A stretch of 64,000 nt of DNA from Ruegeria sp. THAF33. GTDB taxonomy: Bacteria > Pseudomonadota > Alphaproteobacteria > Rhodobacterales > Rhodobacteraceae. Below, in pieces: positions 45,925 through 55,102 of this stretch. The notes below the pieces were generated by a model. It was not told the DNA's origin. It was given only the letters and a program-made list of their open reading frames with translations, and made no database searches. Position numbers and translations under genes: made by a program. The stretch's first letter is position 1. Each line of letters starts with the position of its first letter. Where the stretch lies: positions 990,501-1,054,500 of the forward strand of contig NZ_CP045384.1 in the NCBI RefSeq assembly GCF_009363615.1, written 5' to 3'.

Positions 45925-47021
45925 ACGAAACAGATAAGCGATTCATGGCGCTTGCCCTGTCTTTGGGGCGGCGCGGTCAGGGGACGTGCTGGCCGAACCC
46001 CGCTGTGGGGTGTGTCATCGTTCGTGATGACCGGATCATTGGGCGGGGCTGGACACAGCCGGGTGGCCGCCCTCATGCCGAGACCGAAGCCTTGGCTCAG
46101 GCCGGGCAGGGTGCGCGTGGTGCGACCGCCTATGTAACGCTGGAACCCTGTGCCCATCACGGCAAAACGCCGCCCTGCGCCGAGGCCTTGATTGCGGCAG
46201 GTGTATCCCGTGTTGTAGCCGCTGTCGAAGACAGCGATCCGCGCGTGGCCGGGCAGGGTTTTGCCATGTTGCGCGAGGCGGGGATTGACGTTGTAACTGG
46301 CGTTCTTGCGCAACAGGCAGAACGGGATCTGGCGGGCTTTTTCCTCAAGACTGAACAAGGCCGGCCTTTTGTGACGCTGAAGATGGCCAGCAGTTTCGAC
46401 GGGCGCATCGCAACCTCGACAGGGCACAGTCAATGGATCACCGGACCGCAGGCACGTCGTGTGGTCCATGCCATGCGTGCACGTCATGATGCGGTGATGG
46501 TCGGGGCAGGGACGGCGCGCGCCGACGACCCCTCGCTGACCGTTCGGGATCTTGGGGTTGAGCATCAACCCGTCCGCGTCGTGGTGTCCCGCCATATGGA
46601 TATTTCTCTGATGGGGCAGCTGGCGCGCACGGCCTCAAAGGTACCTGTCTGGCTCTGCCATGCGCATCACCCGGATGCCGAACGTGCACAGGCGTGGGAG
46701 GGATTGGGGGCAAAGCTGATCCCCTGTGCGTTGAAAGATCATCATATCGATGCGGTGGATCTGCTTCAGCAACTGGGTCAGACCGGTTTGACCAGTGTCT
46801 TCTGCGAAGGCGGGGCCGCGCTTGCGGCCTCGCTGCTGGCCGAAGATCTGGTGGACGAGCTGATCGGGTTCACTGCCGGCTTAACCATCGGGGCCGAAGG
46901 CCTGGCTGCGGTCGGGACACTAGGTCTGGAAACGCTGGAGGCCGCCCCCAGGTTCGAATTGATCGAGACGCAGGCGGTCGGCGGGGATGTATTGCACCGT
47001 TGGCGCAGAGCGTCGGAATAA
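45921..47021 (+). CDS. ribD: Bifunctional diaminohydroxyphosphoribosylaminopyrimidine deaminase / reductase
   Basis: 366 residues starting at a GTG. The N-terminal deaminase has zinc ligands in [11 protein letters not shown] and [16 protein letters not shown]. The C-terminal reductase (about 150-360) begins [18 protein letters not shown]. It performs steps two and three of riboflavin synthesis. It ends two bases before the end of the convergent kpsC gene, so the remaining rib genes cannot be in the same transcript unless it reads through 4.6 kb of opposite-strand genes. Confidence 0.95.
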   Translation: MNETDKRFMALALSLGRRGQGTCWPNPAVGCVIVRDDRIIGRGWTQPGGRPHAETEALAQAGQGARGATAYVTLEPCAHHGKTPPCAEALIAAGVSRVVAAVEDSDPRVAGQGFAMLREAGIDVVTGVLAQQAERDLAGFFLKTEQGRPFVTLKMASSFDGRIATSTGHSQWITGPQARRVVHAMRARHDAVMVGAGTARADDPSLTVRDLGVEHQPVRVVVSRHMDISLMGQLARTASKVPVWLCHAHHPDAERAQAWEGLGAKLIPCALKDHHIDAVDLLQQLGQTGLTSVFCEGGAALAASLLAEDLVDELIGFTAGLTIGAEGLAAVGTLGLETLEAAPRFELIETQAVGGDVLHRWRRASE

Positions 47022-47023
47022 CG

Positions 47024-49024
47024 TCAACGCCAAAGATGAGCGTGCGTTGCGAACGCGCCCTGAAGCTTTGACAGAAACCGGTTGAACGGACCGGACGGTG
47101 CCGAATACCCCAGCGCCAAGCGTTCAACGGCCACTTCGACAGGGCAGGGTTGTCTGGTGATCGGATCGAAATAGCGTGGATAGTCAATCAAGGTGGCGTG
47201 CACCAAACCCATCAGCGACGGCCGTGCACCTCGCCTGACGGGGACGGCATCCAGATCGGTGGTCAGGCCCCATCCCGCATAGAAGGGCGCGCCCAGGGTC
47301 GTGACCTTCACCCCGCGCAACAATGCCTCGAACCCCAATAGCGATGTCATCGTCCAAACCTCGTCCACCTGCGTCAGCAGCGAGGCTGGGTCAGTCCGGG
47401 TCACGACAAGGTCCGCAAGAGACTCTGCGTCTATCTGGCCATCCCGCAACCCGGCTTCGACATCAGGGTGCGGTTTGTAGATCAGGATTGCATCGGGGTT
47501 GGCTTCGCGCGCTGTTTTCAGCAGGTCCAGATTGCTGCGCACCGTGTTGGTGCCCAGCAGGATCGAGGCGTCATCTTCAACCTGTCCGGGCACCAGAATT
47601 CGGTGCCCATGGGGTAGAACCGGCGCGGATTGGCCCGTGTTGTATTTGCTCAAACCATCGGCCAGCAAGCTCTCGACAAGCCGTTCAGCGCGCAATTCCT
47701 GATCCGGACGCAATGTTGCGCGCTCGCTGATCAGGTTTTCCAACTGGCTGGGCTTTGTGGGGTCATAGTAGATACCGATTTCGTCGGTTACCAGCGATAG
47801 GGGCGGAACAAGCGCCGCCCCAAGTCCGCGGGAACGCAAAAAGCCGTCTTCCACACGAACGGCCCCTTCGCTGTCGCGCGCCTGACTGGCCCAGACCATA
47901 AGGGGGCGATCCGAGGGGGCAGGCTGTGTGGCCGTAAAGCGCAACGTGCCATGCCGCCCGAAAATCTGCTGCATGTGCCGGCGTTTCCACAGACGCATGC
48001 CGGCCGCCGTCCAACCGTGCCTGTCCTGCCGCCATGCGCGGGTCTGCGCCTCCAAAATGTCCAGAACCGTTTCCAGTTCGCAGAGCTGATCGCGAAAGGG
48101 GTCGTACCAGGTCGGGTAAAGCAGCATCGCGGCCGCGAACAGTTGCGCGCGGGTCAGGTTGCGCTGTCGGCGTTGGACTGGGAATTCATCCTGCGTCAGG
48201 CCCCAGCCGGCATAGAACGGTTGGCCGAAAACGCGCGGTTTGTGACCGGCCAGGATTGCTTCAAAGCCCAGCTGCGAGGAAAGGGTATAAACCGCAACGG
48301 CACCCTCAAGCAGGGGCCAGGGGCTGATCGATTTGTCAAACCACGTGACCCGGTCTGACAGGTCCTGATCGGTGAAATGCCCCTGACGATGACCTGCCAT
48401 CGTTTCTGGATGTGTCTTGATCAGAATGCGCGCGCCCGGGTTTTCCTCCTGCGCGACCACAAGCATTTCAAGAAAACGGGCACGATCGGCACCGCTTGCC
48501 GTGACGGCGGCATCGCCAACCGTCTGATCGATGACCAGTACATAACCGGGGTCAGGTGCGGCAAGATCGGGGTCAAACGCGGAATACTTGCTGAGGTGCA
48601 ATTCCCTGACCCGCTCCATCGCCGCGCGTGCGCGGTTCAGCAGCGCGGTGTCGTCCAAGGGATCAGTGTTCAGCAGCTTCTCAAGGTCGGAAGGTTCTGC
48701 CGCATCGAAATGCGGGCCTGAACGGTCCAGCAAAAGACCCAAGGGCGGTTCACCGGCGCGCCCCGGGTGCAGAGACCTGAGAAAGGCATCCTCGACCCGC
48801 AGAACGGGTGCACGGTGTTTTTCGGCGATGCGCAGGCCCCGATACGCGGTCGGGCTGTTGCCCCATATGCCCACGCAATCGCCATCCTTGGGAAGACCCA
48901 GACGAATGTCATATCCGGCAAGCGTTAGAATCCGTCTCAGGCGTTTTTGCGTAAGAAACCCGCCGTTGTAGACGAACAGCCGGGTGCGCTCGGCCCCGGC
49001 TGTGCTGTCCGGATCGGGTACCAT
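47024..49024 (-). CDS. kpsC: Capsule polysaccharide Kdo transferase, KpsC family
   Basis: 666 residues made of two related glycosyltransferase modules (about 15-330 and 340-650). Each carries a VEDAFLRS/VEDGFLRS motif (VLRVEDAFLRS and VRVEDGFLRSRG) and a KxHP motif (ILIKTHPE and LIYKPHPD). KpsC adds alternating beta-Kdo residues that link capsule polymer to its lipid. It is read after kpsD with three bases between. The start is taken at the ATG at 49024. Confidence 0.88.
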   Translation of the reverse strand: MVPDPDSTAGAERTRLFVYNGGFLTQKRLRRILTLAGYDIRLGLPKDGDCVGIWGNSPTAYRGLRIAEKHRAPVLRVEDAFLRSLHPGRAGEPPLGLLLDRSGPHFDAAEPSDLEKLLNTDPLDDTALLNRARAAMERVRELHLSKYSAFDPDLAAPDPGYVLVIDQTVGDAAVTASGADRARFLEMLVVAQEENPGARILIKTHPETMAGHRQGHFTDQDLSDRVTWFDKSISPWPLLEGAVAVYTLSSQLGFEAILAGHKPRVFGQPFYAGWGLTQDEFPVQRRQRNLTRAQLFAAAMLLYPTWYDPFRDQLCELETVLDILEAQTRAWRQDRHGWTAAGMRLWKRRHMQQIFGRHGTLRFTATQPAPSDRPLMVWASQARDSEGAVRVEDGFLRSRGLGAALVPPLSLVTDEIGIYYDPTKPSQLENLISERATLRPDQELRAERLVESLLADGLSKYNTGQSAPVLPHGHRILVPGQVEDDASILLGTNTVRSNLDLLKTAREANPDAILIYKPHPDVEAGLRDGQIDAESLADLVVTRTDPASLLTQVDEVWTMTSLLGFEALLRGVKVTTLGAPFYAGWGLTTDLDAVPVRRGARPSLMGLVHATLIDYPRYFDPITRQPCPVEVAVERLALGYSAPSGPFNRFLSKLQGAFATHAHLWR

Positions 49025-49027
49025 GCA

Positions 49028-50161
49028 TCAGTTGCCGGTCAGCGTGGCGACGTTTGCGATGGGGGTCAGGCCACCAGCGATCAGCGAGATCGATTTGCTC
49101 CACTGTGCATAGGGCGCTTCGGTCACATAAATCGTATCATCGTCGCGGATCACGAAATCCCGCGCGATGAACAGGCCGTTGGGGGCCGTCAGGTTCAGCA
49201 GGTAGATCATGCGTTGATCCCCCTTCAGGTCGGCGCGTCCGGTGATGCTGCGCGCGATGTCCTGGCGCTCTTTTCGCAGAATGAAAATGCCGGTTGGATC
49301 AGAGGACAGTGTTAGCAGACCACCGACCTGAGCCAAAGCTTCCAACGCGGTAAGGTCCTGACTGTCAAAGGCCACGCGAGACTGACCTCCGGTCGCGCCG
49401 AGAGCTATGTATGATCTGCTGTCTTCTTCCACCAAAATGCGGTCGCCGCCACGCAAAGCGACGTCCAGTTTCGGGTTGCGGAACAGATCTTCGTACCAGA
49501 CAGTGCCCTTTTGATCCCCTCGGATCAGTGTCACCAGTGCGATATCCGACGCTACTGAGACCCCGCCCGCCTTGGACAGCATGCCAAGCAGGGAACGGGT
49601 TGGGCGTTCGATCGGATAGATGCCGGGGGTTGCGACTGTACCCGTCAGCGAGACGGTGGAACCGTCACCCGCAACACGCCGCACTTCGATCTGTGGGTCG
49701 GGTGTCTGTTCCCGCAGCTTGTTCGTAATCAAAACGCGAAGCTGTTCGGGGGTATTGCCCGCGGCCCGAATCCGACCCGCATAGGGGACGAAAATGAAAC
49801 CATCGCTGTCGACCTGAACTTCGTCCAGAATGGTCGCCGCACCGGTTTCGCCGGACAGCAACCCGTCGTCCACGTTTTCCCATATGGTCAGGCCCAGCAC
49901 GTCACCGGGGCGGACAGTGTCGGCGGTCAGGGCCTGGGCGCTGCTGAACGAGGACGAAAAGCCAAACTGAGGCACGGCGGATGCAAGGCGTGTCACGCGG
50001 TCATCGACTTCGACGACAAACGCGTTGCCGCCATTCTGGACTGCGCCCGCCAGAATTTCGGTCTTGTTCGGCCCGGATTTCGGAAGTTGGCAGGCCGCCA
50101 TCAAGCCGATTGCGGCTACAAGGGAAACCCCCCGCATCCATCGCTTAGGAGAGAATTGCAC
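49028..50161 (-). CDS. kpsD: Capsule polysaccharide export lipoprotein (Wza/KpsD family)
   Basis: 377 residues. Translation probably begins at the GTG at 50161, which has AGGA eight bases upstream; the ATG at 50137 is an alternative. A lipoprotein signal ends at LMAAC (C24). A Poly_export domain (VRPGDVLGLTIWENVDDGLL) is followed by SLBB repeats (VSLTGTVATPGIYPIERP and IALGATGGQSRVAF). It forms the outer-membrane export channel. Confidence 0.88.
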   Translation of the reverse strand: MQFSPKRWMRGVSLVAAIGLMAACQLPKSGPNKTEILAGAVQNGGNAFVVEVDDRVTRLASAVPQFGFSSSFSSAQALTADTVRPGDVLGLTIWENVDDGLLSGETGAATILDEVQVDSDGFIFVPYAGRIRAAGNTPEQLRVLITNKLREQTPDPQIEVRRVAGDGSTVSLTGTVATPGIYPIERPTRSLLGMLSKAGGVSVASDIALVTLIRGDQKGTVWYEDLFRNPKLDVALRGGDRILVEEDSRSYIALGATGGQSRVAFDSQDLTALEALAQVGGLLTLSSDPTGIFILRKERQDIARSITGRADLKGDQRMIYLLNLTAPNGLFIARDFVIRDDDTIYVTEAPYAQWSKSISLIAGGLTPIANVATLTGN

Positions 50162-50241
50162 TGCCGGATATCCTCAGTCTTTTGTTGTTGCGGGAAGATT
50201 AGCCGGTAAGCAGCACAACTTCCAGTCACAGAGCGCCCGAA

Positions 50242-51540
50242 TTACTCGACGATTTTCAACTGTGGCGTCGGTGCCTCGTTCTTGTTCAGAAGGGCCTGAT
50301 AAGGGTCACTGCTGCTGAGCATCATGTCCACGGCGCGGCGCAGCAACTGCCGCCTGCCGCGCCTAGAATAAAACCCGCCCGGAATCTGGCTGGTTTCCAG
50401 CAGGAATTGCCGGTAACAGCGATAGGCGTCGACATCCGGCGCGTCTGGTGCCGCAAAAAATGCGGCGATCGACTGCTGTGATACGAAGTCGGTCTTGTCA
50501 TAAACCGAACGTCCGAAAATACGCAGCGGAATACCCCGCCACAAGACCTGCTGCCCCGCAGTGGAATTCACGGTGACGGCCGAGTTCGCCTCATCCAGCA
50601 AACCTGCCAGTTTTCCGCCGGGGACATAGTGAACACGGTTCTGCACCCCGTGTTTCCTGGCAATGTCCATGGCACGCAGGTGCAATGGTTCACGGTGGTT
50701 TTCCAAAGGGTGCTCTTTTACAACCAGCCTGTGATGCGCCGGTGCGCCTTGCGCGAATCCTGCGATGACCAGTTCCAGAAAATCGGACATGCAAGAGAAT
50801 TCGGAATGGGCCTGAACCGAACTGTCATGCCCCAGTTGCAGCAACACGAGGTGATAGGGGAAGCCCCCCCATCTGACGCGCGTCGTGGCAATGCTGCGTT
50901 GCAGGCGATGAACAGGCATCAGCATCAGGCGTTTGAAATACAACCGGAATTCCTGTGAAACCGACAGATCACGATGAGGCCGGAAATTACGGTATCCCTT
51001 GTTCAGGAACATGACGAACCAATGATAGAGGGCGCCGTAGAATATGTGTTGCCGCATATCCCCCCAATGCGATGGTGGCGGGGGCGTTTTGCCGTCCGAC
51101 CGGGCCAGAGCCTGCCGCATCTGGTCGACATTCAGTGACATCAGGCGCGAGTGCCCGTTTGACCCGTCCCGCTCGTACGTAACCCACCAAGGCCGCAGGT
51201 AGCCTTCTTCGAAAACGTGAATTGTCAGCCCTTGAGACTTCGCAATCTCAACTGCGCGAGCGTGGACCGGTCTCGTGTCGCCATAGAGAACGATATCCGT
51301 GACGCCCTTGTCGGCAATCAACCTGTTCAATGTCTCGGGCCAATCGCCGGGCTTGTTCCGGAACGCGATGAAACTTGCCTTGTCGAACCAGAACGCCTGA
51401 TCCCCCGCATTGAACCCAACCCGCCAGACCTGTGCCCCCGTGGCGCGCAACATCCGCCCGAGTGTTGAGAAAAACGGCCCGTGAGGTCCCTGAAGAAACA
51501 GGAAGACCCGTTTGTCTGAGCCTGAGGGCATTTGCGGCAT
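50242..51540 (-). CDS. kpsS: Capsule polysaccharide Kdo transferase, KpsS family
   Basis: 432 residues. The start (KRVFLFLQGPHGPFFSTLGRML) and HRLVVKEHPLENHR (KxHP motif shared with both KpsC modules) mark KpsS, which adds the first beta-Kdo to the lipid anchor. It is the first gene of kpsS-kpsD-kpsC. The exporter genes kpsM, kpsT and kpsE are absent, so transport depends on genes elsewhere. Confidence 0.88.
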   Translation of the reverse strand: MPQMPSGSDKRVFLFLQGPHGPFFSTLGRMLRATGAQVWRVGFNAGDQAFWFDKASFIAFRNKPGDWPETLNRLIADKGVTDIVLYGDTRPVHARAVEIAKSQGLTIHVFEEGYLRPWWVTYERDGSNGHSRLMSLNVDQMRQALARSDGKTPPPPSHWGDMRQHIFYGALYHWFVMFLNKGYRNFRPHRDLSVSQEFRLYFKRLMLMPVHRLQRSIATTRVRWGGFPYHLVLLQLGHDSSVQAHSEFSCMSDFLELVIAGFAQGAPAHHRLVVKEHPLENHREPLHLRAMDIARKHGVQNRVHYVPGGKLAGLLDEANSAVTVNSTAGQQVLWRGIPLRIFGRSVYDKTDFVSQQSIAAFFAAPDAPDVDAYRCYRQFLLETSQIPGGFYSRRGRRQLLRRAVDMMLSSSDPYQALLNKNEAPTPQLKIVE

Positions 51541-51681
51541 CTAGACTGCTCTTTTGGTATTTGTTGCCGAAACTATGCCCGTTTGGGTCTTGTACGGCAA
51601 GGCGGGGCTTGCCCGCGCGGCCCATTGGGCTTACCTCGACGGTGAATAGCAGGCACAGGTTAGGAACTGAGGGTTAACGGA

Positions 51682-52269
51682 ATGTTCACAGGGATCGTCA
51701 CCGACATCGGCACCGTCACCGAGCTGGAACAGCAGGGGGATCTGCGCGCCCGGATCGAGACGGCCTATGACACGGCCGGTATCGATATCGGAGCCTCGAT
51801 TGCCAGTGATGGTGTGTGCCTGACGGTGATCGCGCTGGGCGACGATTGGTATGATGTTCAGATCAGCGCCGAGACGGTTTCGAAGACCAATCTTGATACC
51901 TGGGCCGTCGGCAAACGCGTCAATCTGGAGCGAGCGCTGAAAGTCGGTGATGAACTGGGCGGTCATATCGTTTCGGGTCATGTGGATGGTGTGGCCGAAG
52001 TGGTAGCGGTCGAGGATGAAGGCGACAGCACACGTGTCACCTTGCGCGCACCAAAAGCACTGGCGCGGTTCATAGCGCCAAAAGGGTCGGTTGCGCTGAA
52101 CGGAACATCGCTGACGGTCAATGACGTGAATGATTGCGAGTTCGGCATCAATTTCATCCCTCACACCAAGGAAGTCACGACCTGGGGCGATGTCGGTGTG
52201 GGCGATCGCATCAATCTTGAGATCGATACGCTGGCCCGGTACGTCGCGCGCCTGGCCGAGATGTCCTGA
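51682..52269 (+). CDS. ribE: Riboflavin synthase alpha subunit
   Basis: 195 residues beginning MFTGIVTDIGTV, with the two lumazine-binding repeats each showing GASIASDGVCLTV or KGSVALNGTSLTV. It dismutates two lumazines to riboflavin in the last pathway step. It follows the divergent kpsS by 141 bases; that gap has no recognisable FMN riboswitch. It is the first of ribE-ribBX-ribH-nusB. Confidence 0.94.
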   Translation: MFTGIVTDIGTVTELEQQGDLRARIETAYDTAGIDIGASIASDGVCLTVIALGDDWYDVQISAETVSKTNLDTWAVGKRVNLERALKVGDELGGHIVSGHVDGVAEVVAVEDEGDSTRVTLRAPKALARFIAPKGSVALNGTSLTVNDVNDCEFGINFIPHTKEVTTWGDVGVGDRINLEIDTLARYVARLAEMS

Positions 52270-52368
52270 TACGTCGCGTCGGAAAACCCCAGCGCCGTTT
52301 GTGGACTGGTCTTTGCGCCCTCAGTGGTCTATTCCGCCGAGCAAACCTGCCATGTGAAAGGCTGCCCC

Positions 52369-53490
52369 ATGAGCTTTGAAACCCCCGGACCGGTCGAGGC
52401 CCAGTTGCGTGACGCGATCAGCCCGATCGAAGAAATCATCGAAGAGGCGCGCGCCGGCCGGATGTACATTCTGGTCGATCACGAAGATCGCGAGAACGAA
52501 GGCGATCTGGTGATCCCGGCCGAGTTTGCGGATGCCAAGGCGATCAACTTCATGGCCACCCACGGGCGCGGTCTGATCTGTTTGCCGATGACGGCAGAAC
52601 GGATAGATGCGCTGGGCTTGCCTATGATGGCCGTGAACAACTCATCCCGCCACGAGACGGCCTTTACGGTTTCGATTGAGGCACGCGAAGGTGTCAGCAC
52701 CGGGATTTCAGCCGCCGACCGGGCGCTGACCGTGGCGACCGCGATCAACGAACAGAACACGATGGCGCATATCGCCACCCCGGGCCATGTCTTCCCGTTG
52801 CGGGCAAAGCGGGGCGGGGTGCTGGTGCGCGCAGGCCATACCGAGGCCGCCGTGGATATCTCGCGTCTTGCCGGGCTGAACCCGTCAGGCGTGATCTGCG
52901 AGATCATGAATGAAGACGGAACCATGGCGCGCCTGCCGGATCTGGTCGAGTTCGCCAAAAAGCACAACATGAAAATCGGCACGATCAGCGACCTGATCAG
53001 CTATCGGGCGCGCAATGACAATCTGGTTGTCGAGACTTCTCGTCAAACAGTCACCTCGGAATACGGCGGTGAGTGGGAAATGCGGATTTTCACCGATCAG
53101 ACCCACGGCATTGAACATGTTGTCATGATCAAAGGTGACATCACCACGCCCGAGCCCGTTCTGACGCGCACGCACGCCCTGCACGAAGCGCCGGATATCC
53201 TGGGGCTTGGCCCGAAATCATCGCGCGAGTTGCCGCGCGCGATGGAAAAGATCGCCGAAGAGGGCCGCGGAGTGGTCTGCCTGTTCCGCCAGCCGCGCAA
53301 CTCGTTGTATGCGGTCGAAGATGAAGGCCCGCGCACCATCAAGCAAACCGGTCTGGGGGCGCAGATCCTGTCCAAGATGGGGATTCAGGAACTGGTGCTT
53401 CTGACCGACTCTCCTGAAACGGTGTATCTTGGGCTGGACGCGTTTGGCCTGTCCATCGTCGGCACCCGCTCGATTCTGAAGGAAGACTGA
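52369..53490 (+). CDS. ribBX: DHBP synthase fused to a degenerate GTP cyclohydrolase II domain (RibBX)
   Basis: 373 residues from the ATG at 52369. The N-terminal 205 or so are a complete 3,4-dihydroxy-2-butanone-4-phosphate synthase (DHEDRENEGDLVIPAEF, ATHGRGLICLPM, RAGHTEAAVDISRLAG). The C-terminal part keeps the RibA fold outline but lacks the three zinc cysteines: where RibA has CxxGDxxxSxRCDC it reads ALHEAPDILGLGPKSS. Cyclohydrolase activity is therefore unlikely, as in the RibBX form described in Proteobacteria. A separate ribA must exist elsewhere. Confidence 0.92.
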   Translation: MSFETPGPVEAQLRDAISPIEEIIEEARAGRMYILVDHEDRENEGDLVIPAEFADAKAINFMATHGRGLICLPMTAERIDALGLPMMAVNNSSRHETAFTVSIEAREGVSTGISAADRALTVATAINEQNTMAHIATPGHVFPLRAKRGGVLVRAGHTEAAVDISRLAGLNPSGVICEIMNEDGTMARLPDLVEFAKKHNMKIGTISDLISYRARNDNLVVETSRQTVTSEYGGEWEMRIFTDQTHGIEHVVMIKGDITTPEPVLTRTHALHEAPDILGLGPKSSRELPRAMEKIAEEGRGVVCLFRQPRNSLYAVEDEGPRTIKQTGLGAQILSKMGIQELVLLTDSPETVYLGLDAFGLSIVGTRSILKED

Positions 53491-53492
53491 AC

Positions 53493-54044
53493 ATGGCTGA
53501 ACAAGACAAACACGGAATTCTGCCGACACCCAGCTTCGACAAGCCGGTGAAACTGCTGATCGTGGCGGCTCCGTTCTACCGCTCGATCGCCGACAACCTG
53601 ATTGCGGGTGCCACGGCCGAGATCGAAGCGGCTGGCGGCACCTGCGAAGTGGTCGAAGTGCCCGGCGCGCTGGAAATTCCCACGGCCATCGCAATGGCCG
53701 ACCGACAGTGCAACTTTGACGGCTATGTCGCGCTTGGCTGCGTCATCCGCGGTGAGACCACGCATTACGAAACCGTCTGCAACGACTCCAGCCGCGCGAT
53801 CCAGCTGCTGGGCCTACAGGGGCTGTGCATCGGCAACGGCATCCTGACGGTCGAGAATGACGAGCAGGCCGAAGTCCGCGCCGATCCGGAAAAGATGAAT
53901 AAAGGGGGTGGCGCGGCCGCTGCGGCCTTGCATCTGATCGCGCTCAGCCGTAAGTGGGGCGCTTCGAAAAAGGGCGTCGGATTCAAGCCGCCGTCCGAGT
54001 CCATCCTGGTGGCGGGCGACAGCAACGGATCAACGACAGCATGA
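53493..54044 (+). CDS. ribH: 6,7-dimethyl-8-ribityllumazine synthase
   Basis: 183 residues with the lumazine synthase landmarks VVEVPGALEIPTAI, ALGCVIRGETTHYE and the histidine in that loop. It condenses the RibBX and RibD products. Its final 30 residues (KKGVGFKPPSESILVAGDSN) extend past the usual end. The stop overlaps the nusB start (ATGA, 54041-54044). Confidence 0.94.
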   Translation: MAEQDKHGILPTPSFDKPVKLLIVAAPFYRSIADNLIAGATAEIEAAGGTCEVVEVPGALEIPTAIAMADRQCNFDGYVALGCVIRGETTHYETVCNDSSRAIQLLGLQGLCIGNGILTVENDEQAEVRADPEKMNKGGGAAAAALHLIALSRKWGASKKGVGFKPPSESILVAGDSNGSTTA

Positions 54045-54523
54045 CCCAGACAGACACGCCGAAACCGGCAAACCGGAAACGCCTGATGAAATCCGCAGCG
54101 CGGCTTTATGCCGTGCAGGCGCTGTTCCAGATGGAACAGTCGGGCCAGACGACCGAGCAGGTGGTCAACGAGTTTCTGGACCACCGGTTCGGCGCGGTCT
54201 ACGAGGGCGACGAGATGCTCGAGGGCGACAGCACGCTGTTCCGCAAGCTGGTGGATGACGCGGTGAACTATCAGGCGCCGATCGACCAGATGACCGACCG
54301 CGCGCTGGTGGCGAAATGGCCGATCGCGCGCATCGACCCGACCCTGCGCGCGCTGTTTCGCGCGGCGGGTGCGGAACTGACCCAAAGCGGCACACCGCCC
54401 AAGGTGGTGATCACCGAGTTTGTCGATGTGGCGCGTGCCTTTTTTTCAGAAGGTAAAGAACCAAAATTCGTCAATGCCGTGCTGGATCACATGGCGCGCG
54501 AGGCCCAGCCCGAGGCGTTCTGA
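54041..54523 (+). CDS. nusB: Transcription antitermination factor NusB
   Basis: 160 residues from the ATG overlapping the ribH stop. It has the helical NusB fold (AARLYAVQALFQMEQSG near the start; RALFRAAGAELT and KVVITEFVDVARAFFSEGKEPKFVNAVLD near the end in two blocks). It acts with NusE on rRNA transcripts. The ribH-nusB pairing is common. Confidence 0.93.
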   Translation: MTQTDTPKPANRKRLMKSAARLYAVQALFQMEQSGQTTEQVVNEFLDHRFGAVYEGDEMLEGDSTLFRKLVDDAVNYQAPIDQMTDRALVAKWPIARIDPTLRALFRAAGAELTQSGTPPKVVITEFVDVARAFFSEGKEPKFVNAVLDHMAREAQPEAF

Positions 54524-54582
54524 CACGTTTACCTGAACCAGACATGCGCTAGCATTGTTGTCGAAGCGCAAGGAGGTTCGCC

Positions 54583-54888
54583 ATGCCCAAACTGATCCGC
54601 CTGTATATCACGCAAGTCGCCTGGGGTTTCGTCATTTCGGCCGTGTTTGTCGGGGTGCTCTTGGCGCTGAACGTCGCGAACCTTCGGCATCTGATCACCG
54701 GGTCGGAAATCGGCCTGATCGCGTTGGTGATGATCTGGTTCATGAACGGCATCGTCTTTGCCGGCGTTCAGTTCGCGTACAAGATCATGAGCATGGCGGA
54801 AAAGCCGCAGGGGCCGCGCCGGGGAACACCGGTCGCACACAGCTTCGAGCCGGCAACCGTGAAACAGGAAGCCCGCGCAGGGCGCTAA
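54583..54888 (+). CDS. Small membrane protein, function unknown
   Basis: 101 residues with two membrane helices (about 13-33 and 43-66: VAWGFVISAVFVGVLLAL and GLIALVMIWFMNGIVFAGV), then a polar tail. AGGAGG lies just before the ATG. Conserved in Rhodobacteraceae after nusB as far as I recall, function unknown. A 16-base near-palindrome (ACCTGTA-TG-TACAGGT, 54946-54961) lies after it. Confidence 0.7.
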   Translation: MPKLIRLYITQVAWGFVISAVFVGVLLALNVANLRHLITGSEIGLIALVMIWFMNGIVFAGVQFAYKIMSMAEKPQGPRRGTPVAHSFEPATVKQEARAGR

Positions 54889-54974
54889 TATTTCAGGGAA
54901 AGTGCGGCGGGACCACCAGTCAACCGTGCGGTTTGATTCCCGAGGACCTGTATGTACAGGTGGGCGCCGGGTAA

Positions 54975-55094
54975 TCAGGCCAGGACCTGAACAGAGCCAG
55001 CCCCCTCGGAATTGCTTAAGGCCACCAGAATGCTACCTGTCACAAGAAGGGCAGAACCCGCCACGCGCTTAAGTAGGGCGTCTGACGGGTTCGC
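54975..55094 (-). pseudogene. C-terminal remnant of a membrane transporter, LysE/RhtB-like
   Basis: A frame without a start reads DALLKRVAGSALLVTGSI and on to VALSNSEGAGSVQVLA before a TGA at 54975-54977. One amphipathic-then-hydrophobic helix ending the protein resembles the last segment of LysE-family amino-acid exporters. An in-frame stop lies just upstream and the AHSA1 gene begins to its right, so the body of the gene is gone. The family call is tentative. Confidence 0.35.
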
Positions 55095-55102
55095 GCAAGA
55101 GG

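Noticed and set aside
51541..51681. Possible FMN riboswitch before ribE
   Set aside because: The region is short and lacks the conserved six-junction elements of the RFN motif.
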